Below, in pieces: positions 11,551 through 23,894 of a stretch of 64,000 nucleotides of DNA. Location of the stretch: NCBI RefSeq assembly GCF_023159225.1, contig NC_063176.1:10552963-10616962 (forward strand). The letters are read 5' to 3'. A model generated the notes under the pieces. That model had not been told where the DNA came from. It made no database searches and was given only the letters and a program-made list of their open reading frames with translations. Position 1 is the first letter of the stretch. Each line of letters begins with the position of its first letter. Source of the DNA: Perognathus longimembris pacificus (Eukaryota > Chordata > Mammalia > Rodentia > Heteromyidae). Made by a program: the position numbers and the translations under genes.

Positions 11551-12224
11551 TGGTCTATTTATTGACCATGTGGGAATCCTAAGAGGAAACAAAACTATCT
11601 AGTATGTATAAATAAACTAAAAATGATTTATATGTAATTCAGATGAAATATTAACATTATATTGTAGGTAATTACTGTTATCCTTCTGAAATCATAACTA
11701 TAAAATGTTTTATATACTCCCAGAGTTTTGCATTCTTAACAATTCGCTTCTGCAAAGTCAGGGAACAACATTCACCAACATATAACTTTTCTACTCATTT
11801 ACATCAAGTTTTTCAATTTTCACTTGAGATAATAGTTTGATCTTGATTGTATATTAATCTAAAATATTTTTCTAACATAAAACTACAAATTCTTATTCAG
11901 GGAAATTGTCTGTGAAGTATTAATTAGCTGCAAATTAACATTAAACTATCTTTGGTAAGTGATCATTATAATGCATCTTATTAATACAAGGATTTGATTT
12001 TTCCCTTTTATTTTAAGTCCAGTAAGAAAGAGAAAAGTTAACAAAATGTTACTGTCGGATTTTCTTAACAAATTCAAGACTTGGACTTATTTAGGATAGT
12101 GAATATCCTTGATTGAAACAATATTGCTATAAATTTAAAGATAATGTTGAAAAATCAAGCAAATATTTATCTTTGTCATTCTAACTTCATTTAAAAAAAT
12201 ATTTGTTTACCTTCTCAATGTGTT
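11551..12224. other. Unassigned AT-rich sequence
   Basis: Nothing recognised. Confidence 0.4.
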
Positions 12225-12400
12225 GCTGTTAGGTAGTCTGACTCACATCTGTAATCTCAGCTATGAGAGAATCATAAATAGGAAGTATGTAGCCTGAAGT
12301 TAAATCCAGACAAAAACTTGAGACTCTACCTGAAAGCAAAAGGACTGAGTGGCTCAAGAGCAGTAAATGGAATCAGTGAGCAAAATAATTTTCCCTATAA
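12225..12400 (+). mobile_element. B1-like composite SINE, old and shortened
   Basis: Has 'gactcacatctgtaatctca' (B1-like B-box region), 'aacttgagactctacct' and 'gactgagtggctcaagag' from the right monomer start. The rest of the right half is lost. Confidence 0.65.
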
Positions 12401-15215
12401 TGTAATACCTATTTTTTAAAAATTGTGAAGACCTCTAAAACCCGTTTAAGATGAAGAGTCATAATTTACTTTCTAAATTTCAAATATTATTGCAATATAA
12501 AAAGAAATTGCTAAAAGATAATAAAAATCGTAGTCACTCTAAAATTATCAGTATTAGCAACAAATGTATTGCATCTAAATTACAGAGGAATAGGCATACA
12601 TTAACTTCAGTTTTGCTCTGTTCTAATCAAACAGAAATTAATTGAATACCTTAAAGTTATTTCTACTGTTTAAAAACAAACCACAGATTCAATATTGATT
12701 CTGTGAGAGAATAAACATTAATAATAACTAATGGATGGCTGATAGTTTCCTTAATCTTATTCTACAATTTTAGTAAGACAATTACAATTTAAATGTCTAT
12801 AACCACCAAACAAATGTTAAGTATAGCAGTTTAAATTTAAAGGCTATAAATGAATTTCTTGCCTACTGACTTTTAAATCTAATTATAGTGATCTATGGTT
12901 GCCGTTTTCCTCTAAATTGTGTCTAAATTTGAACCATATTATTGAGATATTTCAAACAAAGCAGGAAATGTATCAATTTGAATGATTTTTAGTAAATATG
13001 TGGTTGGGCAACCATCAGCACCAGCTAGTTTTAGAGAAGCTTCATTATTTTCCTCCTTTTCTTGTTAAATGTTTGTAACCAAGGAATAAGTTTAATGATG
13101 ACTGAGAGTACAGTTGGTAGTGGCACTGAATTCAGGAGGAACAGCATTTGAACTGAGTGTGTAAAGGTACGTTGTGGGAAATGCTGCTAGTGAGCCAGTC
13201 ATAGATGTGCTCTTCCCTGAGTGAGGTGCATTTTTTAACCCTGTGCTTTTATCATATGTGTATGTTCAGAGATTGTAGACACCTCTGTTCCTTCAGAGAG
13301 ATAACTCTGTTCTATTCTGTGTACTTTGTTGGCAAAATCAAGGCATAGTCATTCAGAAATACAAAATGCCCATGAATGTGTACTTGTAGAATTCTTTTAG
13401 CACATTCACTTTTCTGTGACTTCATTTTACTACCTAAAATTTTCTTCCTAAGAACTTGTACAAATTCATCAATGTGCTTTTATTTCTGGGGGAATTAAAC
13501 AGAGATATTCATCTTAGTCACTTGGCAGAGGAGAGGTGTGTGCAGGAATTTTATCAAGACTTCAAAAATCCCTAGGTAGGAATTTTATAATAATGAAAAA
13601 TATGCAGATTGTGATGTGTGAACAGAAGGGATGGGCGTAGAGGCTCGACCCTGGGAAAAGACCAGCTTTGATTACACTGAACAAAATTAATTGTAGATCA
13701 ACTTAGGCTCTTTTTAACACCTGAAAGAAGAAAAAGTAGTGAAATTCACTTATATTGTGATTGTGCTCACTAAAATTAATTGTGCTAGGGAAGATTTTCT
13801 TTCTTTATCTACTTCTGAGTGCAAGGTTTCAGGTTCAAAAGTTGTGAATAGCAAATTGTTTGCTCTTTTAACAATGGTTTTCATTTACTTTATGGGATCA
13901 AAGATGTTCCCTAATCATAAAGTTGGCTTGCAAGGTCACTCATAAAGCAGCATATGATTCTTTAGTTCCAAGAAAGAACTTGTTATATTCATGGAAGAGA
14001 TGGAAATGTAATAAAACTAATGAATTACTATCAAAAGTCCCATAATTGATTGACAATTTACGAATATACTAATAATTAATAAGACATCAATCATGAAAAT
14101 ATTACTAAAAGCAAAATCACATGAACTTCCTTCCTACAGTTTAATAATTTACAACATTGCAACAACTGAAGTTGTTTATAATATTATGGAAGACACATAT
14201 GTGTGTATGTGTAGACGTGTGTGTGTATGCATGTGCACATGTGTTTGTATGATAGTATGAATTGGAAACAAGTTTATAGCAAATCCTAAGTTTTTAGTTT
14301 ATGGGTGAGGTAAATTTTGAGTCTATATTACATATCCTTTATCATGTTCTAATAATCATATACAAATTGGTCAATATGATATGGAACTATGTAGCTTTGA
14401 GAAATAGTAGCTTTTGAGAAATAGTATTTCTATTTGTTTGGTTGGGGCTTTCTCATCATTTCTTGATTTTCTCCCTCACCACCATATGTATTGTGGTATT
14501 TTTTTTTATGTCTTATTACCTTATAGCTTCTATGAAATGAAAAAAATCTTTGTAATCAGTGGGTAAAATATTTTTTCCTCTCTTTGTAATAGTTACTATT
14601 TACTCCTTCTGGCAGAACTGAGTAATATGACTTGTTACATTTTAAGTGCCATTTCTTTCATAATGACATTGATATTCCAAGACTCCATATGAGCTACTTA
14701 GGTGAATTAATTTATTAAAATGAAAGAGTTCAATTGTAAAATTTACAACTTCCCTGAAAACATTATGCCTTTAGAGCTGAACTTATAATTAAGTTAGTCA
14801 TTGTAGCTACCCTTCTGCTGTGGACAATGCAGTATTTTCATTAAACTTTGGTCATATTTACCCGAATAAATTAGAAAAAAAATTGTCTTCTACTTAGAGA
14901 AAACAGAGTAAAACCCATTGGCTATGATCACAAGGGCCACAAGGTCTATACTAATTCAAAAAGAAAAGAAAATAATTTTGCAAATATTTTTTTCAACTTT
15001 CAGTTTTCAAATCATTCCATTTTATCTATTAAGTCTTATATATTGCTTTTTGAAAAAATACTCTGTATAACTACTATAAAATTGAATAATGGGAGGAAAA
15101 AAAGACAAGTGCAATTTACCAAGCAGCCAAATTAAGTTCAATATTAATAGTGAACAGAAAATGTGTTAAACACATTGAGACTGTACTTATCCATGATATT
15201 TCATCATTTTCAGGG
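12401..15215. other. Long unassigned AT-rich stretch
   Basis: About 2.8 kb with no recognisable repeat or exon. It contains a short interrupted TG run near 14195-14250. Frames of 64-68 codons here look random. Confidence 0.4.
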
Positions 15216-15690
15216 AAATACATGAAAAATTATGTTAAGTGAACTCTGAGGCTCAGAGAGAAGAAGGACGCATGCTTAATCTCATATGTTGAAGTTAAAT
15301 CAAAATAATAAATGTATGTGTCAACATGCTCAGGGTCTCATCTATACTTCCATATTAACTGAAATGTGGTACATGAATTGGGGTTTCCTGACATCCAGTC
15401 AGGAAAGTATTTAAGACTCTCAACTCCAATTAACTATCAAATAACTGCAAGTGCAGCTGCAGCTTAAGTGGTAAAGAGGAAGAGTCCTTGGGTACAGTGA
15501 TACTTGATATTCACTGGGCACTATGTTGGGAATTAACTTTACAACTGTGGGTGGGGAGGGGATTGTAGGAGGGGAAATTGAGAGAAAATGAGGGAGGGAG
15601 TAACAATGTTCCACAAGAAATGTGCTCATCTTATGGATAAGTAACTGTAACCCTTCAGTGCATCATCTTTACAATTAAAAACAAAAAAAA
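15216..15690 (+). mobile_element. LINE-1 3' end
   Basis: Begins with the late-ORF2/3' block 'gttaagtgaactctgaggc', then 'ctcagagagaagaagg' and 'aatctcatatgttgaag'. It continues to a G-rich 3' UTR segment ('gtggggaggggattgtagg') and ends with the terminal motif 'gtaactgtaacccttcag', 'tgcatcatctttacaat' and an A-run. The frame at 15420-15629 is antisense to it. Confidence 0.8.
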
Positions 15691-15755
15691 ATCTCATGCA
15701 AAGCACCTAAACCTGAGTTCAAGCCTCAGGACTAGAAGACCAGGGCAAAAGCAAC

Positions 15756-15756
<1 letters not shown>
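15691..15756 (+). mobile_element. SINE tail fragment (ID-type right monomer)
   Basis: A short piece with 'gcaaagcacctaaacctg' and 'gagttcaagcctcaggact' lies immediately after the L1 poly-A and just before a CA repeat. The 5' part of the SINE is absent. Confidence 0.6.

Positions 15757-15794
<38 letters not shown>
15757..15794. repeat. (CA)n microsatellite
   Basis: About 19 uninterrupted CA units at the end of a SINE fragment. Confidence 0.95.
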
Positions 15795-15797
<3 letters not shown>

Positions 15798-16554
15798 AAA
15801 TTGGAATTGAATAAAATGATAGCTTCTCCCTGTCAAGTAAATCTGTCTTGCAAATCCTTATCAACATGTCTTCTGAATCAAAGCTATGGTATCTCAATAA
15901 ATATACTCTCCTTAAGACAAATAAATTCAGCATAAATTTTCAGTGTAAGTGGATTTTGCAGTTCCTAAGTTTTTTTTTCAGTAAAAAAATTAAACACTCC
16001 CATAAGAATCATCGATAAAAGTATGTATTCATGTAAAGTATTCTTTTGATATCATCTCACACTGTTCAATTTAATTAGAATTTTATCAACCTCTAAGCTA
16101 TGCCTCCCATATTTTCCAAGTTATTAAAACATGAGGGGTTTAGTGGGAAAATCAAGTGTAAAGTGGGATTTCATTGCATTCCTAAAACAAGAATGCTATT
16201 CATTTAACGCTGGGGAGTCAGAATGGAACGTGATGGAATGTAATGGAATGTTATTTAGTGACCTGGGGGTTGTTGTTTCCCGAAGAGTGTAACTCTTCTG
16301 ATTAGGCAAAGACAAATTCAAACCACCTTTGCTACACAGGTCAGTACAATGGGGTAAATAGAGGATAGAGGAGCCATCTTGATTAGAGATGAGCCTTAAC
16401 ATAAGCATTAATTATTCCATAGGTAGAAAATACTCAAGAATTGGATGCTTTCCTTTCTCTATAATTTGAACATTGCTTGTCTTGATAACACCTAAGAGTT
16501 GGGAACTTGTTATGTTGGGCGGTGTTACTGGGAGGTGCTGCTGCTCTTTGCAGA

Positions 16555-16645
16555 AGTGTGGTCTGGGCCAGAGGTTATAGTTTTGTGGTAGTGCATTTGC
16601 AAATGCTAGGAGAGGCCCTGAGCTTAATCTTCAGAGTGAAGGTAA
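16555..16645 (+). mobile_element. Possible ID-like SINE fragment
   Basis: 'tttgtggtagtgcatttgc', 'aaatgctaggagaggccctg' and 'agcttaatcttcag' resemble a diverged ID monomer (A box through B box). The flanking DNA is unassigned. Confidence 0.4.
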
Positions 16646-17904
16646 TAACTGGAATAGGCAAGGATTTGTGGAACTTCAATCTCTCCTGCATTGCATTTGA
16701 TGATTTTGTTCCTTCCTCCTACATTTGCTTCCAATATTTCTATCTACGATGACATGACACAGCAAAGGGAAAAGAGGTGGCGGCAGAGCCTTCATTAGAA
16801 CCAAGGTAGAACATGAGTCCAAGTACACATGGATATAAGCCAAGAAACAAAATGAGAGAAATGTCTTTATCCCTTAATCTTTCATTGTCTGTAACAAGAA
16901 ATTATGGAGGTGGCCATGCTGGATTTTTCTTTGGGGTAAAGGATATCATTGAATGCTAGCAGGATTCTTGTTTCACATTTAACCAGAATTTATCTAAGTG
17001 ATTTTATTCTTTTCTGCTAATTCTGTACAATATTGAAGGATTTTGAAAAGGAAACATATTAAGTAGAGTGCTTATCTTAGTTTGGAACAGGTTTTCAAGG
17101 AGGAGCCAGAGGGGATTTTCTAATTGATATTTTTCATAAAATAATTGTGTGAGCTAATAGGAAATTATGAGTCAAAATAAGCACATTGCCATTATATTAA
17201 AAAAGTAGTAACTACAAGTTCAAAAAGAAAATAATAATTTCTAGGTGAAACATTCCCTGAAATGTAATTTAAAAAAAAAATCTAAGGGAACACTTGTTTG
17301 GTATTAAACTTATTTTTCAGTTACTTTTGAGATTATCTTTTTTTTTGATTCATTACTTTAGACATAATTTAGCAACAAAAATTATTAAGTTTTGGTCTTA
17401 ATTTAAGTTGTTTCCAATTCATCTGTTATGTAATAAATAGAGTTCTTTGAAGAATTAAAAGTAAAATCTAAAAAGATAGTTCAAAAATCATTAATTTAAA
17501 ATAAGTTATTCTGAGTTTCCAAACCATATACATGGAAAGAATATGTGTGTATGTATAATGTATGTTTGCATCTTTTCCTATGAACTGAAAATAAATATAT
17601 TATAAATCAATAATAGTAAATTATGAAACAAATCTTTTCTCACAGTTTTAAAAATAATAATATTTTAAGTATAATTTATCATCTAAACAATTAAGCAAAA
17701 GAAAACAAATAATACCTAATTTAATATAATTAATAGTAAATATCAATGTCTAAAACATTGAGTAATAAAGTTAATATTCAAATCAACGACTCAATTAGTC
17801 AGCTAGAAATAAAAGCCAAGAAAATTCTCTAAACAAATGAAAAAGTACTTTAAAAATATTCTACTATATACTTATAATGTGTTCTAAAATGAATTTAAGA
17901 GGAA
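16646..17904. other. Unassigned AT-rich sequence
   Basis: Nothing recognised in about 1.26 kb. Confidence 0.4.
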
Positions 17905-18087
17905 CACAAATTCTAGGACACGGTGGGTAACACCTGCAATCCTAGCTATTTAGACAAAAAGCCATCCAAAACAAACTTTGATAATAGATCTAAAAACAAT
18001 ATAATGACCATAATATTAATTAATTGTGGCATAATTCAAATGATAGAGTGCCTACATAGCAGTTTGGAGGTTTTGAATTCAATCCAA
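17905..18087 (+). mobile_element. B1-ID composite SINE, diverged
   Basis: Left part: 'ggacacggtgggtaacacc' and 'tgcaatcctagctattt'. Right part: 'aattcaaatgatagagtgcc', 'tacatagcagtttgg' and 'ttgaattcaatcc'. The right monomer is ID-type, lacking the Geo-specific block. Confidence 0.7.
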
Positions 18088-18166
18088 GAGGAGAGGGAGG
18101 GAGGGAAGGAGGGAGGGAGGGAAAGAGGCACACACACAGAGTGAGAGAGAGAGAGAGAGGAGAGAC
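18088..18166. repeat. GGGA then CA/GA simple repeat
   Basis: GGGAGG units, a short CACACA run and then GAGAGA, immediately after the SINE B box. Confidence 0.85.
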
Positions 18167-18444
18167 AAACACACAGGATTAATACTTGGGGAGGAATATT
18201 GTACTCTTTTTTTTAAAAATTACATGATCCAATCAAAGTTTAGTTCTTTTTCTATGAAAAAAATACAATTTTCCCAAATTATTAGCAAGATAATTGAAAT
18301 TACAATTATTGGCCATGTCTAAATTGAAAGAACTTCACTCCCACAGAAAGTGTGTGCCCAAAGTAACTTCACCCATAAACTTCCAAGATAAAGATGATTC
18401 ACAAGGATATAAGTACAATATATAAATTAATTCAAGCAGACATA

Positions 18445-18605
18445 ACCCAAGGAGGTGAGATCCAGAGGATTCCATCTCCAAAATAACCATCAGCAAGAGG
18501 TATTAACTATAGGATGGCTTAAAGTGGCAGCATACTAACCTAGCAAGCAAGCCAAGCAACCTAAGGCCTTGAGTTCAACTTCAGTATACACCAAAATAAA
18601 AGTAA
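18445..18605 (+). mobile_element. B1-ID composite SINE, diverged
   Basis: 'aaggaggtgagatccagagg' from the B1-like half, then 'ggatggcttaaagtggcag', 'actaacctagcaagcaag' and 'ggccttgagttcaactt' from an ID-type right monomer. Confidence 0.7.
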
Positions 18606-18999
18606 AAATAGAAAGAAGATTTATTTATAAGAAAAATAAAATGAAGTTTAGAATTTGAAACAAGATAATTTTATATACTTCATGCACATGACAAAGAAAT
18701 CAACTAGCACAAATATTGGTACTGTGGAAATTTCACTAGCAAAGCTAAGGCATGTGCTTTTATTTCCTTTGTTACCATAATATCATAAACCAATTGAAAT
18801 ACAAGAAACAACATGGAGTTAAAAAGTTTTATGTAACAGTATAGCATCATTTGATTAGGCCTTTGATTATAAAATGTATCAATGCTGGTGTGTTTAGATC
18901 CAACCAAAATTATGAATGTCAATTTCAATTAAATATGATCATTCAGAGTGTTTGATAAACAGCACTATTGTAATAAAATGGATCATAAACTTATATTAT
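18606..18999. other. Unassigned AT-rich sequence
   Basis: Nothing recognised. Confidence 0.4.
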
Positions 19000-19012
19000 A
19001 AAACTGACCTTA

Positions 19013-19220
19013 GGGCTGGGGATATAGCCTAGTGGCAAGAGTGCCTGCCTCGGATACACGAGGCCCTAGGTTTGATTCCCCAGCACCACAGATACAGAAA
19101 ATGGCCAGAAGCGGCGCTGTGGCTCAAGTGGCAGAGTGCTAGCCTTGAGCAAAAAGAAGCCAGGGACAGTGCTCAGGCCCTGAGTCCAAGCCCCAGGACT
19201 GGCCAAAAAAAAAAAAAAAA
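19013..19220 (+). mobile_element. IDL-Geo SINE (full length, young)
   Basis: Starts GGGCTGGGGATATAGCC. Left monomer A box 'tagcctagtggcaag' and B box 'ggtttgattcc'. Right Geo monomer 'ggcgctgtggctcaagtgg', 'gccttgagcaaaaagaagcc' and 'gactggcc', with a poly-A tail. A 13-bp exact duplication, aaaactgacctta, lies at 19000-19012 and 19218-19230. The little divergence and exact duplication suggest a recent insertion. Confidence 0.95.
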
Positions 19221-19230
19221 ACTGACCTTA

Positions 19231-20311
19231 AAAATCAATAAAATTATTAAATGCTCACTTTTTGGTATTTGAAATTGTCAATTTACTGAAGACAATAGGA
19301 ACTCCTAGGCAACTGTTAAAGTAGATTTTGGGGAGATAATTTCAGTGAGGTGATAAAGGGCTTGAGTGGAATATTATGAAAAGACATTATGACTTCCTTC
19401 TGGAGACAATATGAATACAGAGATTCATCTTTCCAATTGACTTGAAATGTTCACTTCCTTAAAATTTGGGGGAAAACAATTTTTTTTTTTCTGCTTGCTT
19501 GAACTAGTACAGAGGAACCAAAGGCAGAAATGTCTCTCAGCAGAGTAATTCACTGTCAGGCCTTTCTAGGTAAAGCCAGCAAACCAGGATGACTGAATCC
19601 TAATAGAATAAATGAGAAGCCGTGCATTCTGAATGAACACCGTTTATTAATTCTTCAAGCATAGTAATAGCTATATATATCTACACACATAGTGAGTGTT
19701 GGAGATACAATGATGATAGGAACACTTTTTCTAGTTCTAGGTTTCTTCACGGGAAACTTGAGTAAAGTATGTTCTGTTTTCCTTTTTGGGGATTCAGAAA
19801 TACTAGAGTGAGCTATCGGTACTTGACAGAGTCCTACTCGTTGTTATTTAATAGAAATTACCACCCTCTATGTTGAATTTCCAAATACAGTCACAGTGGG
19901 TAATGGGAATTCACTATATGAACTCAACCCAGAAGCAGCACCATATATAAATGATTGCTTTACAATTAGAGGATAAAAATCAGTTATGCTAAAAATTTAG
20001 AATTGTAGGGGCATTCATAGGTTATGTTTGCACTAGAAATGTAAAGGATTTTAAAAATCTGCTTATTGTTTATTCAGTTGTAAATGAGTATATGAAATTC
20101 CTGAGTGGAAAAAAAAAATGCTATCTCTCTATATTACCATGGGAGTCCTTAAAGGCTTCCCGGAGCCTTAGAGAGTTTTGCAGGTCGCCATAATTTTTCT
20201 ATACTGTTGATTTATACAAATATCTAATACTAAAATTAACTACTAAATACAATTTAATTCCCTTAATTTTGTAATATTAAAACATGCATAATAGCATATC
20301 TTATTAAAAAT
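19231..20311. other. Unassigned AT-rich sequence
   Basis: Nothing recognised in about 1.1 kb. Confidence 0.4.
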
Positions 20312-20545
20312 AACTGTTTAACTGGGCACCGGTGGCTCACCTCCTCAGGAGGCTGAGATCTGAGGATGATGGTGTGAAGTCAAGCTGGATGAGAAAGTCC
20401 ATGAGACTCCTACTTCTAATAAACTACGTAGAAAAAGCTGCAAGTGGAGCTGAGGCTCAAGTGATAGAGCACTGGTCTTGAGCACAATGAAGCTCAACTA
20501 CAATGTCCGGGTGCTGAGTTCAAGCCCCAGGACCAGGAAAAAAAA
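20312..20545 (+). mobile_element. B1-Geo composite SINE
   Basis: 'ctgggcaccggtggctcac' and 'ctcaggaggctgagatctg' give the 7SL/B1-like half, with a short deletion where the B box would be. 'gagaaagtccatgagactcc' is the linker. The Geo half reads 'gctgaggctcaagtgatag', 'ggtcttgagcacaatgaag' and 'gctgagttcaagccccagga'. Confidence 0.9.
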
Positions 20546-22605
20546 TGTGTCTTGCATATTGCTGATTTTAATAGAACATAGAAAAATTATATTTATTTAA
20601 TAGATTAATAGCAGCAAATAAATGAGGCATATCTTCCTATTTTCTGTGCCTGGCTATATCTGTTGGTTCATGGACTTAAGAACATCCCTGAGCACTTTTC
20701 AAGGAATAGGAATGAAGGGAAACATTGTAAGAATAGTTTGTCCTTTACAGTATCTAGAATTTTCTCAGAAATCTTCCTAGAGTTATTTATATACTACATT
20801 AAAACAATATAAAACAGAAAATTGACCATCAATCCATAGACTTAAGCAATACTGGTTGACATTGCAGATTGCTATTTAACACTTTGTTTTCATATCAACA
20901 AGCATTACCTATGTTGCCTGAAGTGAGGGCAAGATTTACTATTTCATTCATGAGACCTCTTAAAGAATCTATAATACATGGATGGACCAGTTAAAATAAG
21001 TTTGAAGAACAACCTTAACTACCTTTCTCATTAGAGTGAATATTAAATGTTATGATGCCAGAATTTAGGACTTTGAAAGTTGCTAATTAAACCATAATCT
21101 CCCTCAAATTTATTTCAAATGTAAGTATGAAATAAGGGTTTCATAAAAGATATCCTCTTTAGTGTCTTCCTTAAAAAGAGTTCAGATAGAGAAACCCCAA
21201 ATATTACTTTATTATGAATTAAAGATGAAGTTAATGATTTTTTAATACTTAGTCCTCATTTTTTTAATTTTTCCTTAATTTTTGGTGATACATTGAATTA
21301 TTCTCTTCTAGTTATTTCTCTATTACACTAATAATCTATAGTTTCTTAGGAATATTTAAGACAATATTGTTTATGAGATATTTTCCTATGTATTTTATAC
21401 ATCTATTTGTTTTAATCATCATAGTTAACTTTATATATAATTCATTTTGATTTTTTTGAGAAAGAAGTCACTTACAATAGACTAAAAGTATCTAGAATAT
21501 GGCATAATTAGGGGTTGTATTCATTTTAATAAAGTACTTAGCTGACCAAGCGATTCCTTTGTTTTAATAAGTGTATTTTAGAATAATGTGAATCTGAATG
21601 ATGTTTTGCATCTACAGACTGGCAGAAGTTGAAGAGTTCAGATAAATTTTATTTGTAAAATAATAATAAAAACATCACAATGACATATGGAGACAATTAA
21701 TCCCATTTTAAATAATTTCATTAATATATAAACTGACTTCTGTTCATTCCTGTCTTATTACATCATTAAATATTATTGAGTTGGGTCCTGACATTTTATT
21801 CAGAATTATGTATCTGGCATTTAAGTAGTCAGCTCCAAATGTTAAGGATGTCAATTATATACACATCCATCTCTTTCACTGTGGCTTCCCATCAAACATT
21901 AATGGTGGAAGTGTTAATTCATTTCAAGCAGTTTCAAATATCTGCCCTAAAGAAGGGTTGTACTCTACAAGTCTTCGGACAACCTCTGGTAAGTAATCAC
22001 TCTTAAAAATACCTCAGTAAATTCAACTCCTTCCTAAAGGCATTTTAAATTACATGTCATTAAAACATAATGCTTTCTCAAATGACAAGGTCATGCCATA
22101 AAGCAAAACTGCATTCTATTTTTCATCTGATACATACCATTGCCAGTAAAAATGTTACAACTTGCACATCAAGCTAAGATAGGAAGTGTTATTCCGAGAG
22201 GCACACAGTATTCAACATAAATTGTTATTTACACAAACACCAAATCTATACCAATCCAAATGAATAATCTATCTGTGTAAATGGTAAGATATAGCCCAGC
22301 TTTGTATATATAATTCCAGCTAAAATTTCTCTAAATAAACCAGTCTCTACCTGACATTCAGTCTCTCTAATATTTTTATTCTTTGGATCGATAAAACTTT
22401 TCCAGATCATATAAGAAAATAATGTTACATGAAATTTGACTTGTAGGTTACAATGAATATGGAAATGAATGTGTGCTTTATCCTAGTCTTATAGAAAGGA
22501 TGAATTTCCCAGAGTTACAGATAACAAACAAAGCCTCCCTATGAAAAATTTGAAACACTCCCATGGTATGTGGGAAATGCTTTAAATAAATGTAAAAATT
22601 ATGGG
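20546..22605. other. Long unassigned AT-rich stretch
   Basis: About 2 kb without a recognisable repeat or exon. A 76-codon frame at 21776-22006 has no family features. Confidence 0.4.
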
Positions 22606-22810
22606 ATGCTCCTGAGTTCATGATTGCTCGGCAGGGTTACTAAACTTCGGCGGCATGAGCCTGTGGGAGCACGGGTAAGACAGCATGGCGTCGCAGACAC
22701 CGTAGGTGGCATATTCCTGTCCCGTTTCCTGTCATGTTTCCCCAGCTTGTTATAGTAAATACATCCAGTCATCAGAACATACCATTTAGGAATACATTTC
22801 TCCACTATTT
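22606..22810. other. Small CpG-containing patch of unknown origin
   Basis: Within AT-rich DNA, about 22625-22725 contains some eight CpG dinucleotides (for example 'gctcggcagg', 'cttcggcggcatg', 'gcgtcgcag'). The composition is abrupt compared with both flanks. It could be a young retroelement piece, an LTR fragment or a processed transcript. I could not match it. A 68-codon minus frame spans it without recognisable motifs. Confidence 0.45.
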
Positions 22811-22872
22811 TGCTCTAAGAACTCTATGAAAGATCTCGGTTCCCTGAAATTGATGTATAGAATCAATAAAAT

Positions 22873-22874
<2 letters not shown>

Positions 22875-22928
<54 letters not shown>
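22875..22928. repeat. (TA)n microsatellite
   Basis: About 27 uninterrupted TA units. Confidence 0.95.
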
Positions 22929-22931
<3 letters not shown>

Positions 22932-23606
22932 TATTCACAAGTTCATGATATAGTTGTAAACTCTACAGGGAAAGGAAAAGTGCCAAAGAAAACCAAGCAA
23001 GACATAAAAGAACTAAAATACTGAAGCATCTACTAAATATCAAATACTGCATTTCACAGGATTTAAGTTAATAATCTTGTCAAAAGTAGACAGACCGAAG
23101 AAGTCACATAAACCTCCCATCCAAACCTAGAGTGATTTGTCTTCGACAAAGCTAACATATTCTCTGAAAGTAGGCACAGTGATTTTTCTGAAAAATAGCA
23201 TTGAATGATTAATTGGCCAGAGAAATATCATTGCCAAAGGTACATTTAAATGTACTATCAAACTAAAATTGAAAAACAAGTCAATAAATATGATGAAAGG
23301 GATGGTGCCATTTTTGGTTGGATAATTTTTTTCTCAAGTGACACATATGTCAAAAACAGTGCCTTTTTTTTTCTTTTTCTCTCTCTTTTATTTTTGTGAT
23401 GGAAAAGGAAATTCTCACAGCCTTGCATTAGAGCCAGGTCCTGATCTCATGTTTGCTTTCAGTTATTTCTCAGGTGCTACATCATATTTTTTGCCTTTAT
23501 GTGCCTAAGAACTCAGTCTTCCTACCTGTATCATCTCTAACTGAGACAAAAAGCATACACCACAGTATCTAGTTTATCTGATGAGATGAGGATTTAATTT
23601 TTTCTC

Positions 23607-23607
<1 letters not shown>
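22929..23607. other. Unassigned sequence
   Basis: Nothing recognised apart from a T-rich run near 23365-23395. Confidence 0.4.

Positions 23608-23643
<36 letters not shown>
23608..23643. repeat. (ATT)n microsatellite
   Basis: Twelve ATT units in a row. Confidence 0.95.
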
Positions 23644-23894
23644 GCTTAGGCTTTTCTTTAGCTGCGTTTATTCTGATCACCCAGTAGCTGAGGTTAGTGA
23701 AACAAAAATACGGCCAGTCTAACAACTCTTATTATACTGAGAGACTGTATTTGTCAAATAATACTATTAACAGAGAAGGCAAATATATTTTCCAGACCCA
23801 AATTTCACAAAGTTCATATCTAAAATACAAATAAAATAATAAGTAAATCAGAACAAACATTACACACAGAAACTTATGTGGCCAAGAGTCAGTG

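Noticed and set aside
11344..11592. Charged Lys/Glu/Arg-rich and Ser/Leu-rich frames on opposite strands
   Set aside because: Products of a purine-rich low-complexity tract.
19013..19090. tRNA-like sequence with good A and B boxes, considered as a tRNA gene
   Set aside because: It is the left monomer of a dimeric SINE. It recurs about fifteen times, is followed by the Geo monomer and a poly-A tail, and is flanked by target duplications.
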